Shown: positions 1 through 13,700 of the stretch, piece by piece | Position numbering within the stretch: position 1 is the stretch's first letter | How the letters are laid out: the number at the start of each line of letters is the position of its first letter | From: Albifimbria verrucaria | Lineage: Eukaryota; Ascomycota; Sordariomycetes; Hypocreales; Stachybotryaceae | Assembly: GCA_020081605.1 (NCBI GenBank) | Contig: JAHREC010000005.1 | Coordinates: 62,001 to 126,000 of the forward strand | DNA length: 64,000 bases | Direction of reading: 5' to 3' | The notes under the pieces: generated by a model | Databases searched by the model: none | What the model was told of the DNA's origin: nothing | The model's input: only the letters and a program-made list of their open reading frames with translations | Position numbers and translations under genes: made by a program

Positions 1-1
1 A

Positions 2-238
2 TGCGGTGAATCAAACCCAGAGAAGGTTGACTGGGTGATACCGTTTACAGTTCGCACTGATCTTGGTTTCGAATCAGACACTCTGAAGAAAGCATACTTG
101 CTTTGCACTGTTACCGAGAAACCTTGGGCAAAGGAGTACACCGCGCATGTTGAGGCATCGCTTAAACAAGGCAAGACTCCTGCTGGTATCAGATATGGCA
201 TCCGAAGCAATTCCAATGCTCATTGGGCTATTTCTTGA
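2..238 (+). CDS. Possible 3' end of a gene running off the left edge
   Basis: The frame is open from the first bases of the window to a TGA at 236-238, about 78 codons, so the first ATG at 35 need not be the start. The translation is mixed-composition and protein-like (for example WVIPFTVRTDLGF and AYLLCTVTEKPWAKEY), without low complexity. I do not recognise a family, and no signal peptide or membrane segment is visible. It is the last gene-like stretch before the AT-rich block, 1.2 kb away. It could equally be a degraded transposon or gene fragment, since only its end is in view. Confidence 0.3.
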   Translation, partial: CGESNPEKVDWVIPFTVRTDLGFESDTLKKAYLLCTVTEKPWAKEYTAHVEASLKQGKTPAGIRYGIRSNSNAHWAIS

Positions 239-927
239 GTGCATGGATGGTTACGAGTTAGGTTCTCAGCTAAGGAGCGTCAGGTTTAGGGGATTTAAGA
301 AGCCCCTTCACCCTCCTTCCTTAACTCTCCTCCCTTCAGCTTCTTCTGATCTTCAAATCCCCTTGAACTATCTGTAGTATGACTATGCGTCGTATCCTGC
401 CGGGTGATTAAAATGGTCACCAAGATATCGCACGTCTCCTTAGGACTTCGAAAATAGTCGGGGTTACCGGGCTGGCATCAGTGCGAACTCAGATATTTCA
501 GTAAGTACCCAGCGCAATTCCTTGCACCCTGATCTTAATGTAATGTAGGACTTTCGCACAAAATATGGTCTGTATCTCGTCAAATGTGCAAAGGCTCGAA
601 TTAGGTATCAGACATGGATCTGGTCGAATTAGTACCGGGAAAAAACTAGTGACATTACCTGACTATTAAATTAGCTGGCATCATAAATGTACACTGCACC
701 TCGATTCTGCGGTTTTGTAGGACAGACTTCTGGTAGCGTTACATCGCCATTCTCCTGGTATCTCAAAGCGATAAGATCTCCTGAAGCAGCAGATAACATT
801 GGAAGAGCTTAGATAATTCGCAACTAAAGTACAAAGTACCCACATTCTCCACCTGGCGGTAGGAGATACGTATTAGCTAGATCCATGAATCCGGGGTCAG
901 TTCTGCCAACGAAACCACGTATGTATC
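239..927. other. Unannotated ordinary-GC stretch
   Basis: This stretch has balanced base composition and frequent stops in all frames apart from a short frame (147-377) overlapping the preceding one. I see no recognisable gene, repeat or RNA in it. Confidence 0.5.
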
Positions 928-1341
928 ATGGTGGCCCAACAAGGGTACCATTTGGGGCAATGCGCATTACTTGTTCAACCCATGAGTGAGTCAAGGCAGA
1001 GCATACAAAGGCAAGATACACGGTACTTTGAACAAGCTTGTAATACATTATGGTATCAGCAGTACTGTACTGTCTTAAGGGAAATTCCTAGCCATTCAGT
1101 CGTTTCTTTATACTATCTTAAAGCCACCAACACCAGGGACTTAACACTAACATCTCAAGGTCCTGGCTCAATCAACATCAACCCCGCTTCCCAGGTTTAT
1201 CTTGCCTTCTGGCGCTCCTGTCCGGACAACCACTGTACAATTGACTGCCGTGTCATATCGTCGTCGCATGAAATTAGCCAGACATTTTACCATCTTGCGG
1301 GTTTGAGTTGCTGTCGCGCGCTTCTTTACGTGCAACCGTGA
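928..1341 (+). CDS. Unrecognised 137-codon open frame
   Basis: An ATG-started open frame of 137 codons ends about 100 bp before the AT-rich block. The predicted protein has eight cysteines spread along its length and no obvious signal peptide, membrane segment or known motif. Composition is not repetitive, but nothing independent supports coding: there is no conserved motif and no intron with branch site. It may be a chance frame or a fragment of a decayed element bordering the heterochromatic block. Confidence 0.2.
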   Translation: MVAQQGYHLGQCALLVQPMSESRQSIQRQDTRYFEQACNTLWYQQYCTVLREIPSHSVVSLYYLKATNTRDLTLTSQGPGSININPASQVYLAFWRSCPDNHCTIDCRVISSSHEISQTFYHLAGLSCCRALLYVQP

Positions 1342-1934
1342 CTTCTAACACCTGTGAGATTCCTTATGGGGTGATAGTGGGGTGCTTGAGCCAGGCTGAG
1401 GATCTCGCAGGGTGATATTAGCTTCTTATAGCTAAGCTACCTGGTAACTATATTATCTTAATATGAAAAGGGTTTTTAAGGTAGAAAAATTCTAAATTTT
1501 TCTTTTTATATTATAATTTTTATAAAAAATAAAAAGCTGAATTTTATATATTATTTTTTATGTATATTTATTATTTATATTATATATTAATTTATTTAAG
1601 TTATATATTTATATTAATAAATATTTTATTTAAAAATATTTCTTAAATTTTATTTAATTAATAAATATTTTAAATAAATTAATTATATAGTAATTTATAA
1701 TAATAATATTATATATTATATATTATTAATAATAAAATCTAAAATAAATATAAAATTTAAAGTTTTTATTATTTAAATCTTAAGAATTATAATTATATTC
1801 TTTAATATTTTTATTAAAGGAAATTATATTTAAATAAAAATAAAACTCTAAATGTATATATTATTAAAATAAATTTTTAAAATATAAAATATATATAAAA
1901 ATAAATTAATATATATATATTTAATTAAGCTTAA

Positions 1935-2149
1935 TATTATAATAATTATTATATAAAGAGAGTTAAATAGAGATAATATAAGATATATTCTAAGATAATT
2001 ATATTTATATTATAAAATTAAAGCTTAATAGCTTCAGATTTTATTTATGAGCTTTTAAGCTAACTCTAAGAGATTATTAGGATTATATAATTTATAGAGT
2101 AGATTATATACTCTATATTATAGAGTAGGTTATTTTAATATTTTAATAT
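1935..2149 (-). repeat. LTR-B copy 1 (solo, heavily mutated)
   Basis: About 215 bp, the reverse complement of the LTR-B family. It begins TATTAT and shares the internal order agagagtta, gatatattctaag, agctaactcta and tagagtaggtta with copy 2 at 2,337. Almost all C and G are lost. The outer boundary on the right is approximate. Confidence 0.65.
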
Positions 2150-2171
2150 TTAATATTTATTTATTTATTTT

Positions 2172-2255
2172 ATTTAATTAAGCTTAATATTTAATTATTT
2201 ATATTATTTATTTATAGAATTATATAAAGCTAGTTTTAAGAAGCTTTTTATATAA
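2172..2255 (+). repeat. About 85-bp dispersed module, copy outside the LINE
   Basis: This short block runs from a palindromic attaagcttaat core to ttataaagctagtttta and agaagcttttta. It matches, in the same orientation, 11,311-11,390 and 37,441-37,522, and matches 24,071-24,152 in the opposite orientation. Here it occurs without LINE sequence around it, between two LTR-B copies. Confidence 0.5.
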
Positions 2256-2336
2256 TATATTATAAATTATAAAATAATATAAAATAATATAAAATTAAAT
2301 TCATTATACTCTTTTATAATTATTAAAGATTATAAA

Positions 2337-2551
2337 TATTATAGTAATTACTATAGAGAGAGAGTTAGGCAGAGGCGGCACGAGATATATTCTAAGGTAG
2401 CTATATCTATATTATAAAACTAAAGCTTACAGGCTTAAAGCTTCGCCTATAAGCCTCCAAGCTAACTCTAGGGGTTACTAAGATTGTATAACCTACTCTA
2501 CAGGTTATATACTCTATACTATAGAGTAGGTTACTTTAAGTTATTTAAATA
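2337..2551 (-). repeat. LTR-B copy 2 (solo, lightly mutated)
   Basis: About 215 bp. This copy keeps much of its GC, for example gcagaggcggcacgag, so it is less RIP-mutated than most of the block. It faces copy 3 (2,756-2,967) as an inverted pair with a spacer of about 200 bp. Confidence 0.75.
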
Positions 2552-2755
2552 TTATATTTTATTTTTATTATAAATTTTTTTATTTCATAATTTATTATAG
2601 GAGTTTTTAATATTATAAATATTAATATATAAACTTTAGATTTTTCTTATTATATAATAACATAAAAGATAATATTTAATAATTGATAAATATTAATAAA
2701 TCTTCTAGTTTAATAGCTTAAGGACTTTAAATATATTAAATCTCTCTCTTTTTTT

Positions 2756-2967
2756 TATTACGAAGTAAAATAACCTACCCTATAGTATAGGGTATGTGAC
2801 CTGCAGAACAGATTACATACCTTTGCGATCCCCTAGAGTTAGCTTAGAGGCTCACCGGCGAAGCCCTGAGCCTGCAAGCTTTAGTCTTGCAATATAGGCA
2901 TAGCTACCTTGGAATATATCTCGTGCCGCCTCTGCCTGACTCTCCCTATATAGCAATTACTATAATA
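2756..2967 (+). repeat. LTR-B copy 3 (solo, least mutated)
   Basis: 212 bp starting TATTA and ending TATAATA, consistent with TG...CA ends after RIP. It has the highest GC of the family and retains CA dinucleotides (ctgcagaacagatta). It contains the perfect near-palindrome accctatagtatagggt. It is the best copy for reconstructing the unmutated family. Confidence 0.75.
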
Positions 2968-5900
2968 TTTTATAATATAATTTTATTAAAAGTTTAAATA
3001 ATTTAACTTAAAGCTTAATTATATATAAGTTTTATAATAATAAAACTTATATATAATTAAGCTTTATTTTGTATTTTAATATAAAAAATAAATATTTTAT
3101 TTATTTATAATTCATTATAAATTATATTTAATATAAAAATAAATAATAAAATTAATTTAAATTTATAGCTTATTTTATCAAATAATAGATTAAATATTAA
3201 TATATATAGATTATAGAATTAATTTTATATTAATTATAAATTAATAAATATTTATTATTTGAATATCTTTTGAAGATTTTAAGCTTTAAAATTATATTAA
3301 TAAATTAAAAGCTTTTTAGAAGTTCTATATAAAATCTACTATATAGATTTTTTTATAAGAGAATTTATTAAGATTTTTAAAATAGTTATATAATACTACA
3401 TAGATTTTTATATAGCTTAAAATCTCTTTATATATACTTAAGAATCTTTTTAAAAACTTGAGATATTCTTAGAGTATTTAATATACAAATTTAATATAAA
3501 TTTATAAAAAGTATTTTTAATTATAAAAACTTAAGAAAATATAAATAAATATTAAATTTATTATATAATTATAGTTACAGATTTTAAATTATTTATATAT
3601 TTAAATTTAAAAAGAGATAAATTATATAATATTTAAGAAAAAAATTTTTATTTTTCAAATTTAATAAAAACAATAAATAATTATTAATTTATAATAAATA
3701 TATAATTAATCTTTATATTATTTGAAGCTATTTAAATAATAAATAATATAAATATTTAATATTTTTGATATGTTAATAATAATAATAAAAAGTTATCCTA
3801 ATTTTATTTATAAAATCTTATATAAACTTATATTATTACAAATATAAATTATATTTATAATGATTTAAAAATTTATTATTATGGATTTTAAAATAATTTT
3901 AAAATATAATTAAATAAATTATTTATAAAGTTATTTAATTAATTATTATTTAAATTCAAAAATTATTATTATTAAATCTTTTATATTATATATAATTATA
4001 AATAATATATTATATTAATTATCACTTAAATAATTTAAAATATTATTAATTAATAATATGAATAAAAATAAAATTTAAAAATAATTTTTCATATTAAAAA
4101 TTAATAAATATTAAATATTAATTTAATGTATATAATAATAAATTAAATAAAAATAACATATTATAAATAATAATAAATTTGAATAGTTATATATTATAAA
4201 ATATTAGAGAAAATATAATTTAAATATAATATATATAAATATTAAGATATATAATAGTTTTATTTTTTTATATTATTAAAGAAATATATTTATTATTTTT
4301 ATATAATATCTTATTTTTAAAAATCTTTAATTTAAAATTATTAGTTAATATATTTTTTATAAAAGAAAGTTTATTATTTTTTATAATATAATTAATAAAA
4401 ATAAAAGTTTTAATTAATAAAATATTTTGAAATATATCATAATATAATAAATTCGATAAAAAATATATTAATTTATATTTTTAAAATATTAAAATTTTTA
4501 TTATATATAAAATTTAATTATCAATTAAAAAATAAAATTAAAAATAAATTATCATAAAATTAAAATAAAAGTTTTATAATGAATATACTATAATTTATAT
4601 TAATATTATTCAAGAGGAAATTATATTATTTAAATTAATATAATAAAATAAAAGAAATATTCTTATTTGAAATTAATGTATTTAAATAAATATTAATATT
4701 TTTTCAAAAAGAAATGTTATTTAAATTTAAATATATTAAGTTTTATATATAGAATTATAATATATTTTATTATACTTATATGTAAAAATATATTTAAATA
4801 AAACTTTTTTATAATATATATTTATTATATATATATATATATATATATTAAATATTCTTTAAAATAAAAACTCTATTTTAGAAATATATAATAAATAATT
4901 ATATATTTTTTTATTTTTATTTAATAACATAAATTAAAATAATATAATATTATTTATAATATTAAAATAAATTATATGATAAAAATTAAATTTATTATTA
5001 TTAAAAGTTAATTAAATATAGAATATATAATTTATATATTAAGCTTAATAATAATATTATAATTCTTTTAAATAGAAATTTATTATAAATCAATATTATA
5101 ATTTAACTTTTAACAATAATTCAATAATATTATTAATATATAAATTTATTTCTTTTAGTAATTATTTATTAAAATTAAATTATTTTAATAAAACTTAAAA
5201 ATTATATATTTAATAAGTATTATATTATATATTCTTAATATGAAATTATTAAATAATTATTTCTATTAAATAATTCTTTTTATTATATTAAAGACATTTA
5301 ATAATAATAATATAACATAAATATTTAATATAAAATTAATGTTAATTAAAACATTGATTAAATTAAATTATTTATAATAATAAAAGCTAAATTTATATAT
5401 TTTATTTATAGAATACTTTTGAAGTATATTTTAAATTAAATTTCTTATTTTTTAAAATATATTAATTAAAATTAAATAATATTTATAATTATAGTTTTGA
5501 TAAAATTATTAATAATAATAAAATATTTATTTAATATTATATATATATTAATTATACTATAAAAAACTTTATTATTATATTATTTTTTATAAATATATAT
5601 AATAATATATTTTAATAATAATATATATTAATTTAAAAATAATAATTAATAATTCTTATGTTTTAATAATCATATTATTTATTATTGTTAAGCTTTTATT
5701 TTAAAAATATTCTAGAATAAATTTATTTTCCTTATATAAAAATTTAAAATTAAAAATATTTTTTATTAATTCTTTAAAAGGTATTATTTATTTTATTATA
5801 TTTAATTATTTGAATGAATTAATTTAAATTAATATTTAATATTTATACTTAAAACTTTTTATAATAATTATATTTAATTATATATAAAGTTTTAATATTA

Positions 5901-6314
5901 TTTTTAATTTTAATTAAATAAATAAATAAGTATATTTATTATTATTATTATTATATATATTTTTAAAAAATCTTTTAAAATAAAATCTTTATATTTTACA
6001 ATAAGTTTAATTTTAAAAATTATATTTATAAACTTATACTTTATATTATTGTAAGTTTATTTTATGAAAACAAATATATTAAAATTTTAAATATTATTAA
6101 TATATAATTTTAATATTTTTCCTTTCATTATTTTGAATTTAATAATTATATAAAATAATAATTATTATTATTAATATATATATTATTAATACTAATAATA
6201 TTTATTCTTTTTATAAATTAAAGCTATTATATGTTTTATAACTATTAACTTATTTTATAGTTTTTCTATTTTTATCATATTTTATAAAGCTTTATTTAAG
6301 TTTAAGTTATTGAT
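2968..6314. other. AT-rich stretch without recognisable element
   Basis: Almost pure A/T with no open frame and no repeat that I could match to the other families here, apart from a short TA tract near 4,830-4,850. It probably represents older, fully degraded transposon DNA. Confidence 0.5.
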
Positions 6315-6529
6315 TATTATAAAAATTTAAATAATTTACTCTGAAATATAGAGTATATCATTTATAGAATAAATTATATAATCTTAATAATCTCTTAAAA
6401 TTAACTTAAAGGCTTATAATTAAAATTCTAAATTTATAAGCTTCAATTTTATAATATAAATAGAGCTACCTTGGAATATATTTTACATTACTTTAATTTA
6501 AGTCTCTGTCTATAATAATAACTATAATA
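6315..6529 (+). repeat. LTR-B copy 4
   Basis: 215 bp from TATTATAAAA to TATAATA, same order of blocks as copies 5 and 6. The bases just after it (ttttaaagcttctttctt) match those just after copy 5 at 24,497, so it is probably the 5' LTR of the family-B fragment that continues to about 9,250. No downstream partner LTR was found. Confidence 0.7.
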
Positions 6530-6985
6530 CTTTTAAAGCTTCTTTCTTTAATTATTTAAAAATAATAACTATAATATTAATAATCGATAATTAATTAAAC
6601 TTATATCTTTAATTAAAAATATATTTTTAACTTTAATAATAAATAATATATTTACTTTAATTATTAATCAAGTATAGAAGCTTATATTAATAATTTCTAA
6701 AAAGAGAGTATATTTTGTTATAGAAATAAAAAGTAAGAAATAAAATATTTAATAATTAAATTAATATTAAAATAATAATACATTTTATTCTTTAAAAATA
6801 CAATAAAAATAATAATAAATTAAAAATATTTTTTATTTAAAATATCTTATTATTATTATTCTTAGAAAATATGAAAATTAATTTAAAGATTAAAAATATA
6901 TTCTTAAGAAATTAAATATTAATATAAAGAAAATTATATAAAGATTTTTCTTATATTTAATTATTTATCTTATAATTATGAAATA

Positions 6986-7270
6986 AATAAAATAAAATAA
7001 AATAAAATAAAATAAAATAAAATAAAATAAAATAAAATAAAATAAAATAAAATAAAATAAAATAAAATAAAATAAAATAAAATAAAATAAAATAAAATAA
7101 AATAAAATAAAATAAAATAAAATAAAATAAAATAAAATAAAATAAAATAAAATAAAATAAAATAAAATAAAATAAAATAAAATAAAATAAAATAAAATAA
7201 AATAAAATAAAATAAAATAAAATAAAATAAAATAAAATAAAATAAAATAAAATAAAATAAAATAAAATAA
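6986..7270. repeat. Perfect AATAA pentanucleotide array, 57 units
   Basis: 285 bp of uninterrupted AATAA units with no sequence variation, ended by gacaaaataa. It lies between LTR-B copy 4 and the family-B coding relic. The 99-codon minus-strand open frame across it (a repeating FYFIL peptide) is an artefact of the repeat. Confidence 0.95.
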
Positions 7271-7439
7271 GACAAAATAAATATTTAACTACATAATTAA
7301 AGAATTAAAAAGGAAACTTTAAATAATTAAAATAAGTTTAAAGAATAAATTATTATTTTAAATTAAAATAGTTTGCATTATATATTTTTATTATTTATTA
7401 ATTAGAAGATTTTAAATAAAAATAATATTAACTTATATA

Positions 7440-9250
7440 GAAATTTTATATTTACTTTAATTTATTAAAGAAATATAAGCTTAAGAATAATAAAAATAAA
7501 GGCTTTATTCTTTTAAAATTAAAATAAGAAAGTATTTTAAGGATAAATTAGCCTTTTAAAATATTAACGGTTTAAAGATTTAAGAGAAAAATTAAGCGTA
7601 GCTTAATAATTTAAAAAAATAAAGCTTTAAAAATAAAAGTATTGTATTAAAATAAAAAAATAAGAATCTATATTTAAATTTCCTTAATAAAATATAAATT
7701 AATTATTTAGTTAGTATTTAAACTTCCTAGGTTTAATATAAGATTAAAAAGTAATTACATATTTTAGCCTTAAAGAATAAATGATTCTAGTAAAATTTAA
7801 TATTTTTATCATTAAAGAAAATATTATATAGCCTAAGATTATAAAATATTTTAATATTAAATAAATTAAGAATATATTATTCTAAGGAAACTTAGAATAA
7901 ATTAATAATTAAGGAAATATTTCTACTTTTAACCTTATAAACTATAATAAAATCAAGATTATTATTAAATATTTATAAAAAAATAAAAGTATAAATAATT
8001 ATTTATTATTCTTTTAAAATTATATTTAATTTAATAAGAATAAATATTATATTAAAAATACCTAAGTATTTTTATTACTCTATATAAATGAAAATAATAA
8101 TTTTATATAATTTAAACTTAAGAGAATTTATATTTATTTTTATTAAATAGAGAGAACTTTATTAAAAGGCTTTTTATTTTATTCTTAGGACTCTAAATAT
8201 GTAAAAATATTTTTATAATTAAAATTCTAAATACTTTCTTTAAATATTAAATGATAAACTATATTATTAATCTGTAAAAGAAATAGCTATTTCATAAATT
8301 AATATACCCCTATCCTAGAATATATTAGAAATATTATAAAAACACTTAAATAATTATTTAATTAAAGGTTTTATTTCTTTTTTAAAACCTTTATAAAGAT
8401 ATTTATTTATTATATTATAAACTTTATTTTCATATAAATAGTTATAGCTTTAATAAGATTATATAAAAATTTATTATTTATTATTTTTAATTATAAAAAG
8501 TCTTAATTATACTTAAAGCTATAACTAATTAATAAAAACTAATATTAGAGATATATATTATTAAATTTAAATTATAAAATCTATAAAGAAAAAACTATAT
8601 TTTATATTTAATATAAATATTATAAATACTAAAAAAATATATTTTAGACTCTTATATATATTTATAGTTTCTTAAGTATATATATATATATATTAAGTAT
8701 TTAATAAGCTATTTGAGATTTTATATATATTGAATTTTAATATAATTTTTATTTTTTAAAAGATTAAAAATATATATCATTTATATTAAAGAGATTTTAA
8801 AATAATATAATAAAACTAAGCTTTTTATAAAACCTAAAATTTTTCTTTTTATTGAAATTAAATTAAATTTTTAGATTTTATTTCTTTAAATAAAAGTAAA
8901 TAATAAGCCTTAACTAAATAAATATAATCTAAGATTGAAAAAACCTATAAGTTATTATAAAATTTATATATTCTTAAGTTTCTATAAAACTTATATCAAG
9001 ATATATTAAGATTATAATACTTTTATATTCTTTATAAAAATAATAAAGGTAAGAGATTTTCATATTTTAATATTAAATATAAAATATAAAAATATATTTT
9101 ATTCATTTATAAATATATTATAAGAAATATTATTATTTTAAAAGAAAAGCATTTTTTAATAAAATTTTATTTAAATAATTAATATTTATAGTAATTCATT
9201 TATATTATATTTAAAGTTTATTAATAAATAAATCAAATAATATATATTCT
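7440..9250 (+). mobile_element. Family-B Ty3/gypsy-like fragment with reverse-transcriptase relic
   Basis: This region is homologous, base by base with many transitions, to 24,600-26,570. Translating 8,720-8,990 on the plus strand, and allowing for RIP transitions, gives the gypsy reverse-transcriptase thumb and connection order: a segment like LFL-PEKCFF, then EFLGFIIS, then NPEKI--I-DW and an FLGF-NFYRRF-like end. All frames are full of stops, so the element is dead. With LTR-B copy 4 it forms the left part of a family-B element. The 3' part and partner LTR are missing. The AATAA array and some unmatched DNA lie between LTR and coding relic. The superfamily call rests on degraded translation and is fairly safe; the clade is not determined. 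Confidence 0.65.
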
Positions 9251-10739
9251 TTATTCTTTATAATATTATTAATTTATAAATTTAATTCTCTTAATATTTT
9301 TTAAATAAAGCTTAATTTCTTTAGTATAATCTTAGGTTAAAAGCTATTTAATTAATAAATATTATATTAAAAGTATTTAATCTTAAATTATTAAATAATA
9401 ATTATTAATATTTATTTTTTATTTATTATTTTAAGGATATTTATTAATATTAATATAATATAAATATTTAATATTAATTTTTTTAATATTATTATTATTA
9501 ATTAAATTAAAATATTTATAATTATAAAGATTTATATTAAATTTATTATTTATAAAATATCCTTAAAATATATTTTATATTATTTAATTAATTTATTCTA
9601 AAAGGCTATAATAAAATATAGAATTTAGATTTAATCTTTTATATTAAATATAAGAAAAATTTAATTTAATTTAATTAAATATTTAAATATATAATTAAAT
9701 TTATTATTTTTATTTTATATTATATTAAAAAATAAACTTTATATTAAAATTATTAGCTTTTTATATTTTTTTATTTTTATTTTTATTAAATATCCTAAAT
9801 AAATTTACTAATCTTAATAGAATATTTAATATAAATATACTTAAAATAATTATTAATAATAATAAAATAATTAATTATTATTATATTTATATTAATTGTA
9901 ATAAGGCTATAGCTTATTATTATATTATTATTTATAAATATATATATTAATATATTTAAATTAATTATTATTATATTTATATTAATAATAATAATAATAT
10001 AAATTATATTAATCGTTATTAATTTATTATTTTCTTTATTTATTATTATACTTTAATTTATAAATATATAAATTATAATATTTAAAATAATTATTATAAT
10101 ATTAAAATAAATAATTATATTATTTATAATAATTATTAATAAATATATATTATAGATTATTAGTAATTTTATATTATTTATTATTAAGTTTTTATAAATA
10201 TTTAAAATAATTATTTTAAGGATTTTTAGAATATTCTTATTTTTTTCTTTCAATAATTATATAAATTTTTTTATATTAATTTTATATAATATATTATTAT
10301 ATTAAATTAAAAAATCAAAATTATATTTTTTTATTAATATTTTTTATAAAATAATATTATTTATGAATAAAAATAAATCTTAAATATTATTTATAGTATA
10401 ATATAGTTTATTAAAGTATATTTATTATTATTTTTATTTTATTTAATTTTATAAATAAGCTTATATAAAATAATATTTAATTTTAATGATTTAAATTTCT
10501 TATAAAACTTTTATTAAATAAATCTATATAACTTTTATATAATTTTTAATATTAATTAATTAAATATATAATTATAAATATTAATTATTATTATTATATT
10601 TATTTTTTATTCTTTTTTAATTAAATGGTTTTTATATTTTATTATATGCTTCATCTTAAAAGATTATATTAATAAATTAATAATTAATATTATTATTAAT
10701 TTATTAAGTTTATTTTTATTTATATATTTTAAAAATAAA
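9251..10739. other. AT-rich stretch without recognisable element
   Basis: Nearly pure A/T, with many short TAATAATAAT runs. A 66-codon minus frame here is only asparagine, isoleucine, lysine and tyrosine and reflects base composition. I cannot assign an element. Confidence 0.5.
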
Positions 10740-13700
10740 TATTATTAAATTTATTTATTAATTTATTTTTTATATTAAAAATATTTATTATAATATTTTA
10801 ATATTATCTTTATTATTTTATTAACTATATTAAATAATAAAATAAGTTTTTCATTTTTAAGAATTTAATATTACTTAATAGATTTTTTTAATTTTTTTAA
10901 TATCATTATAAAAATAATATAAAATTAATATAGAAGAAAATAGCTAAATATAAAATTAGCTTAAGCTAGGGTTGTTATTATATTTAAAAAGGATTATTAT
11001 AAACTTTAAATAAGCTAATTAGGATTTTATTATTATTAAGTATTTTTTATAGTTATTAATAAGATAATGTATATTTTATATGTATAATTATAATTTTAAT
11101 ATTAGTTAATATATTATTTATTATAAAATAATTTTATATTATTATTATATTTATATTAATAATTTTTATAATAATTAATAAAATAAAAAGAATTTTTTTT
11201 TTTAAGGTATAAGCTTTTTTAAGAAGGTTTTTATAATATTAAATATATTTATAGCTAGAATATAGCTCTTAAAGTATAGAATATATATAGATTTAGATTA
11301 ATATTTATTTCTTAGCTAAGCTTAATATTTTATTATTTATATTATTTTTCCTATAGGGTTATATAAAGCTAATTCTAGGAGGCTTCTTTATTTATTATAT
11401 TAAATATTATAAATACTATAAGCTAAGATTAATTATAGTATTTTATAATTATTAAGGATTATAAAATTATTTAAATATTATATTCTATAATATATTTATT
11501 TTATAGCTATAATAATCTTTATTATTTTATAATTTTGTTATAGATTCAAATACTTAAATTTTAGAATATTTTTAAGGATTAACATATTAATTATAGTTAA
11601 TATTGAATTTACAATTTAATTTATAAGCCTATTTATTTATATTTTTAATTTAAAAATAATATAAAATATATTTAAGTAGGTTATTAATTTAATTATAATT
11701 CTTTTTTATTTATTATATTTTAATAATAATATAAGAATATAATAAAATAAATTATAGTTATAGTATAGAAAATTTATATAATATAATTAAAGTTATTTAA
11801 TATATTATTAAGATTTATTTATATTATCTTAAAGCCTTAGGTTATTTAATTTAGATTAATAATATTATTTTTATTATTTTATTTATTCTTAATAATTATA
11901 TTTTAAAAAATAAAAATTTTAAAATAAAATTAATATATTTTTATATAAAGGGTTTTATTAACTATAGAATATTAATTATACTTATTCTATAATAAATAAT
12001 ATAAATTAAAATTCTTTATAAAAATATTTTTATTTATTTTTAATATAATATTTATTAAAGCTTATATTAACTTTAATCTTTTATTATATTAAAGATAAAA
12101 TAATAATTATAGATTCTTAGATTTAGAATAATAAAATATATAATTATTTAATTAAGCCTTAAGAAGGATTCTTATAAGCTAGGCTTATAGTATTTATATA
12201 TATAAAGTATTATATATTTATTATAATATATTAAGTAATAATTATATATACTAAGGTATAGAAGGTAGATTATAGTTTAAATAAGCTTTTATAATATAAT
12301 TATATTATATTTAGCTTATATTGATAGTATTAAGTTAATATTTATTTATTAATTAGCTATATTCTACAAAAGGATTTTTATATTATTATAATATTTATAA
12401 GAAAAAAGATTCTATACTTTAGACTATATCTATAAAGATTAAGAGCTTAACATTAATAACTTAAGGATAATATATAAGCTATTATACCTAAAGCTTAATA
12501 TAATATTAATTTAATTATTATTTATAAAATCAAATCTTAAATACTTTAGGAGCCTTTTTATTTTTTTTTAAAGGATTTAATATTAAGTTTAATATTAATT
12601 TAATTATATTTTAAACTCTAAAATTATATTTTTATAATAAAATTAATAAATTATTAAATTTATTAAATTTAAAAATTAAAATCTTAAATTAATAAGGTTA
12701 ATAAATAAATATTTTTTATATTTTCTTTTTTTATAATTATCATAGAATAAATATAAAATTAAGCTATATATTTTTTTATAAAAATATATTATTCAAAGAT
12801 CAAGCTTTTAATTATTAAATAAATTTTTTTATTCTTTAAGTATATTATATATATATATAATAATTATAATTTAGCTTTAAAACATAATATTTTATTATAT
12901 ATTTTTATATATAATATTTATAATATTAAATAAACTTAAATAATTTTTATATAATTTATATTATAATAATTAAGATTATATTATAATATTAATATTATAA
13001 AATTTATTTATATTTTTTAAAATAGCTATATCTATTAAGAATATTATATATAATTTATTTTTATATTAATTTCATATTTATAATATATATAGAATCTTTA
13101 TTTTATTAATTTCTTTAATAAATCTCTTAAAGTTTATTAAGTTTATATTTTAAATAAAATAAGCTTTTTTATTATTATTATAAAGATTTTTTTATTTATA
13201 ATTATAATTAATTTAAAAACTTTATAAATCTATATCATATTTTTTATATATTAAATTATATTTTATTAAAAAGAAATTATTTAATTCTTATTCTAAAATT
13301 AATATATAATTATTATAATATTATTTTTAAGGCTTTATTTATTATTTTTAAAATATTTAAATATAATTTAATATTAATTTAAGGTTTAAATTTATAAATA
13401 TATATTATAAAGAATATATAATGTTATAATAAAAATAGGTTTATATTAAAAATATTATTTTTTAATTATAAAATTCTATAAAAAAATTAATATATAATTT
13501 TAAGATTAATTAAAAAAATCATTAAAATTAGCTTTATAATGAAGATATTTAGCTTAATAATAATATAGCTTAAAAAAGTTTAATATTAAATTTATAAAAT
13601 ATAAATAATTTTAATATATTCTTAATATAATTATAAATTTAAGTTATAAAATTTTTTTATATATTCTAAAAAATTATTTAAATTAATTTAATAATTCTGT

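Noticed and set aside
6976..7275. 99-codon minus-strand frame with repeating FYFIL peptide
   Set aside because: It is the translation of the AATAA array, whose 5-bp unit gives a stop-free frame; not a gene.
10053..10253. 66-codon minus-strand frame rich in Asn/Ile/Lys
   Set aside because: Composition is exactly what random AT-only sequence gives, and no motif is present.
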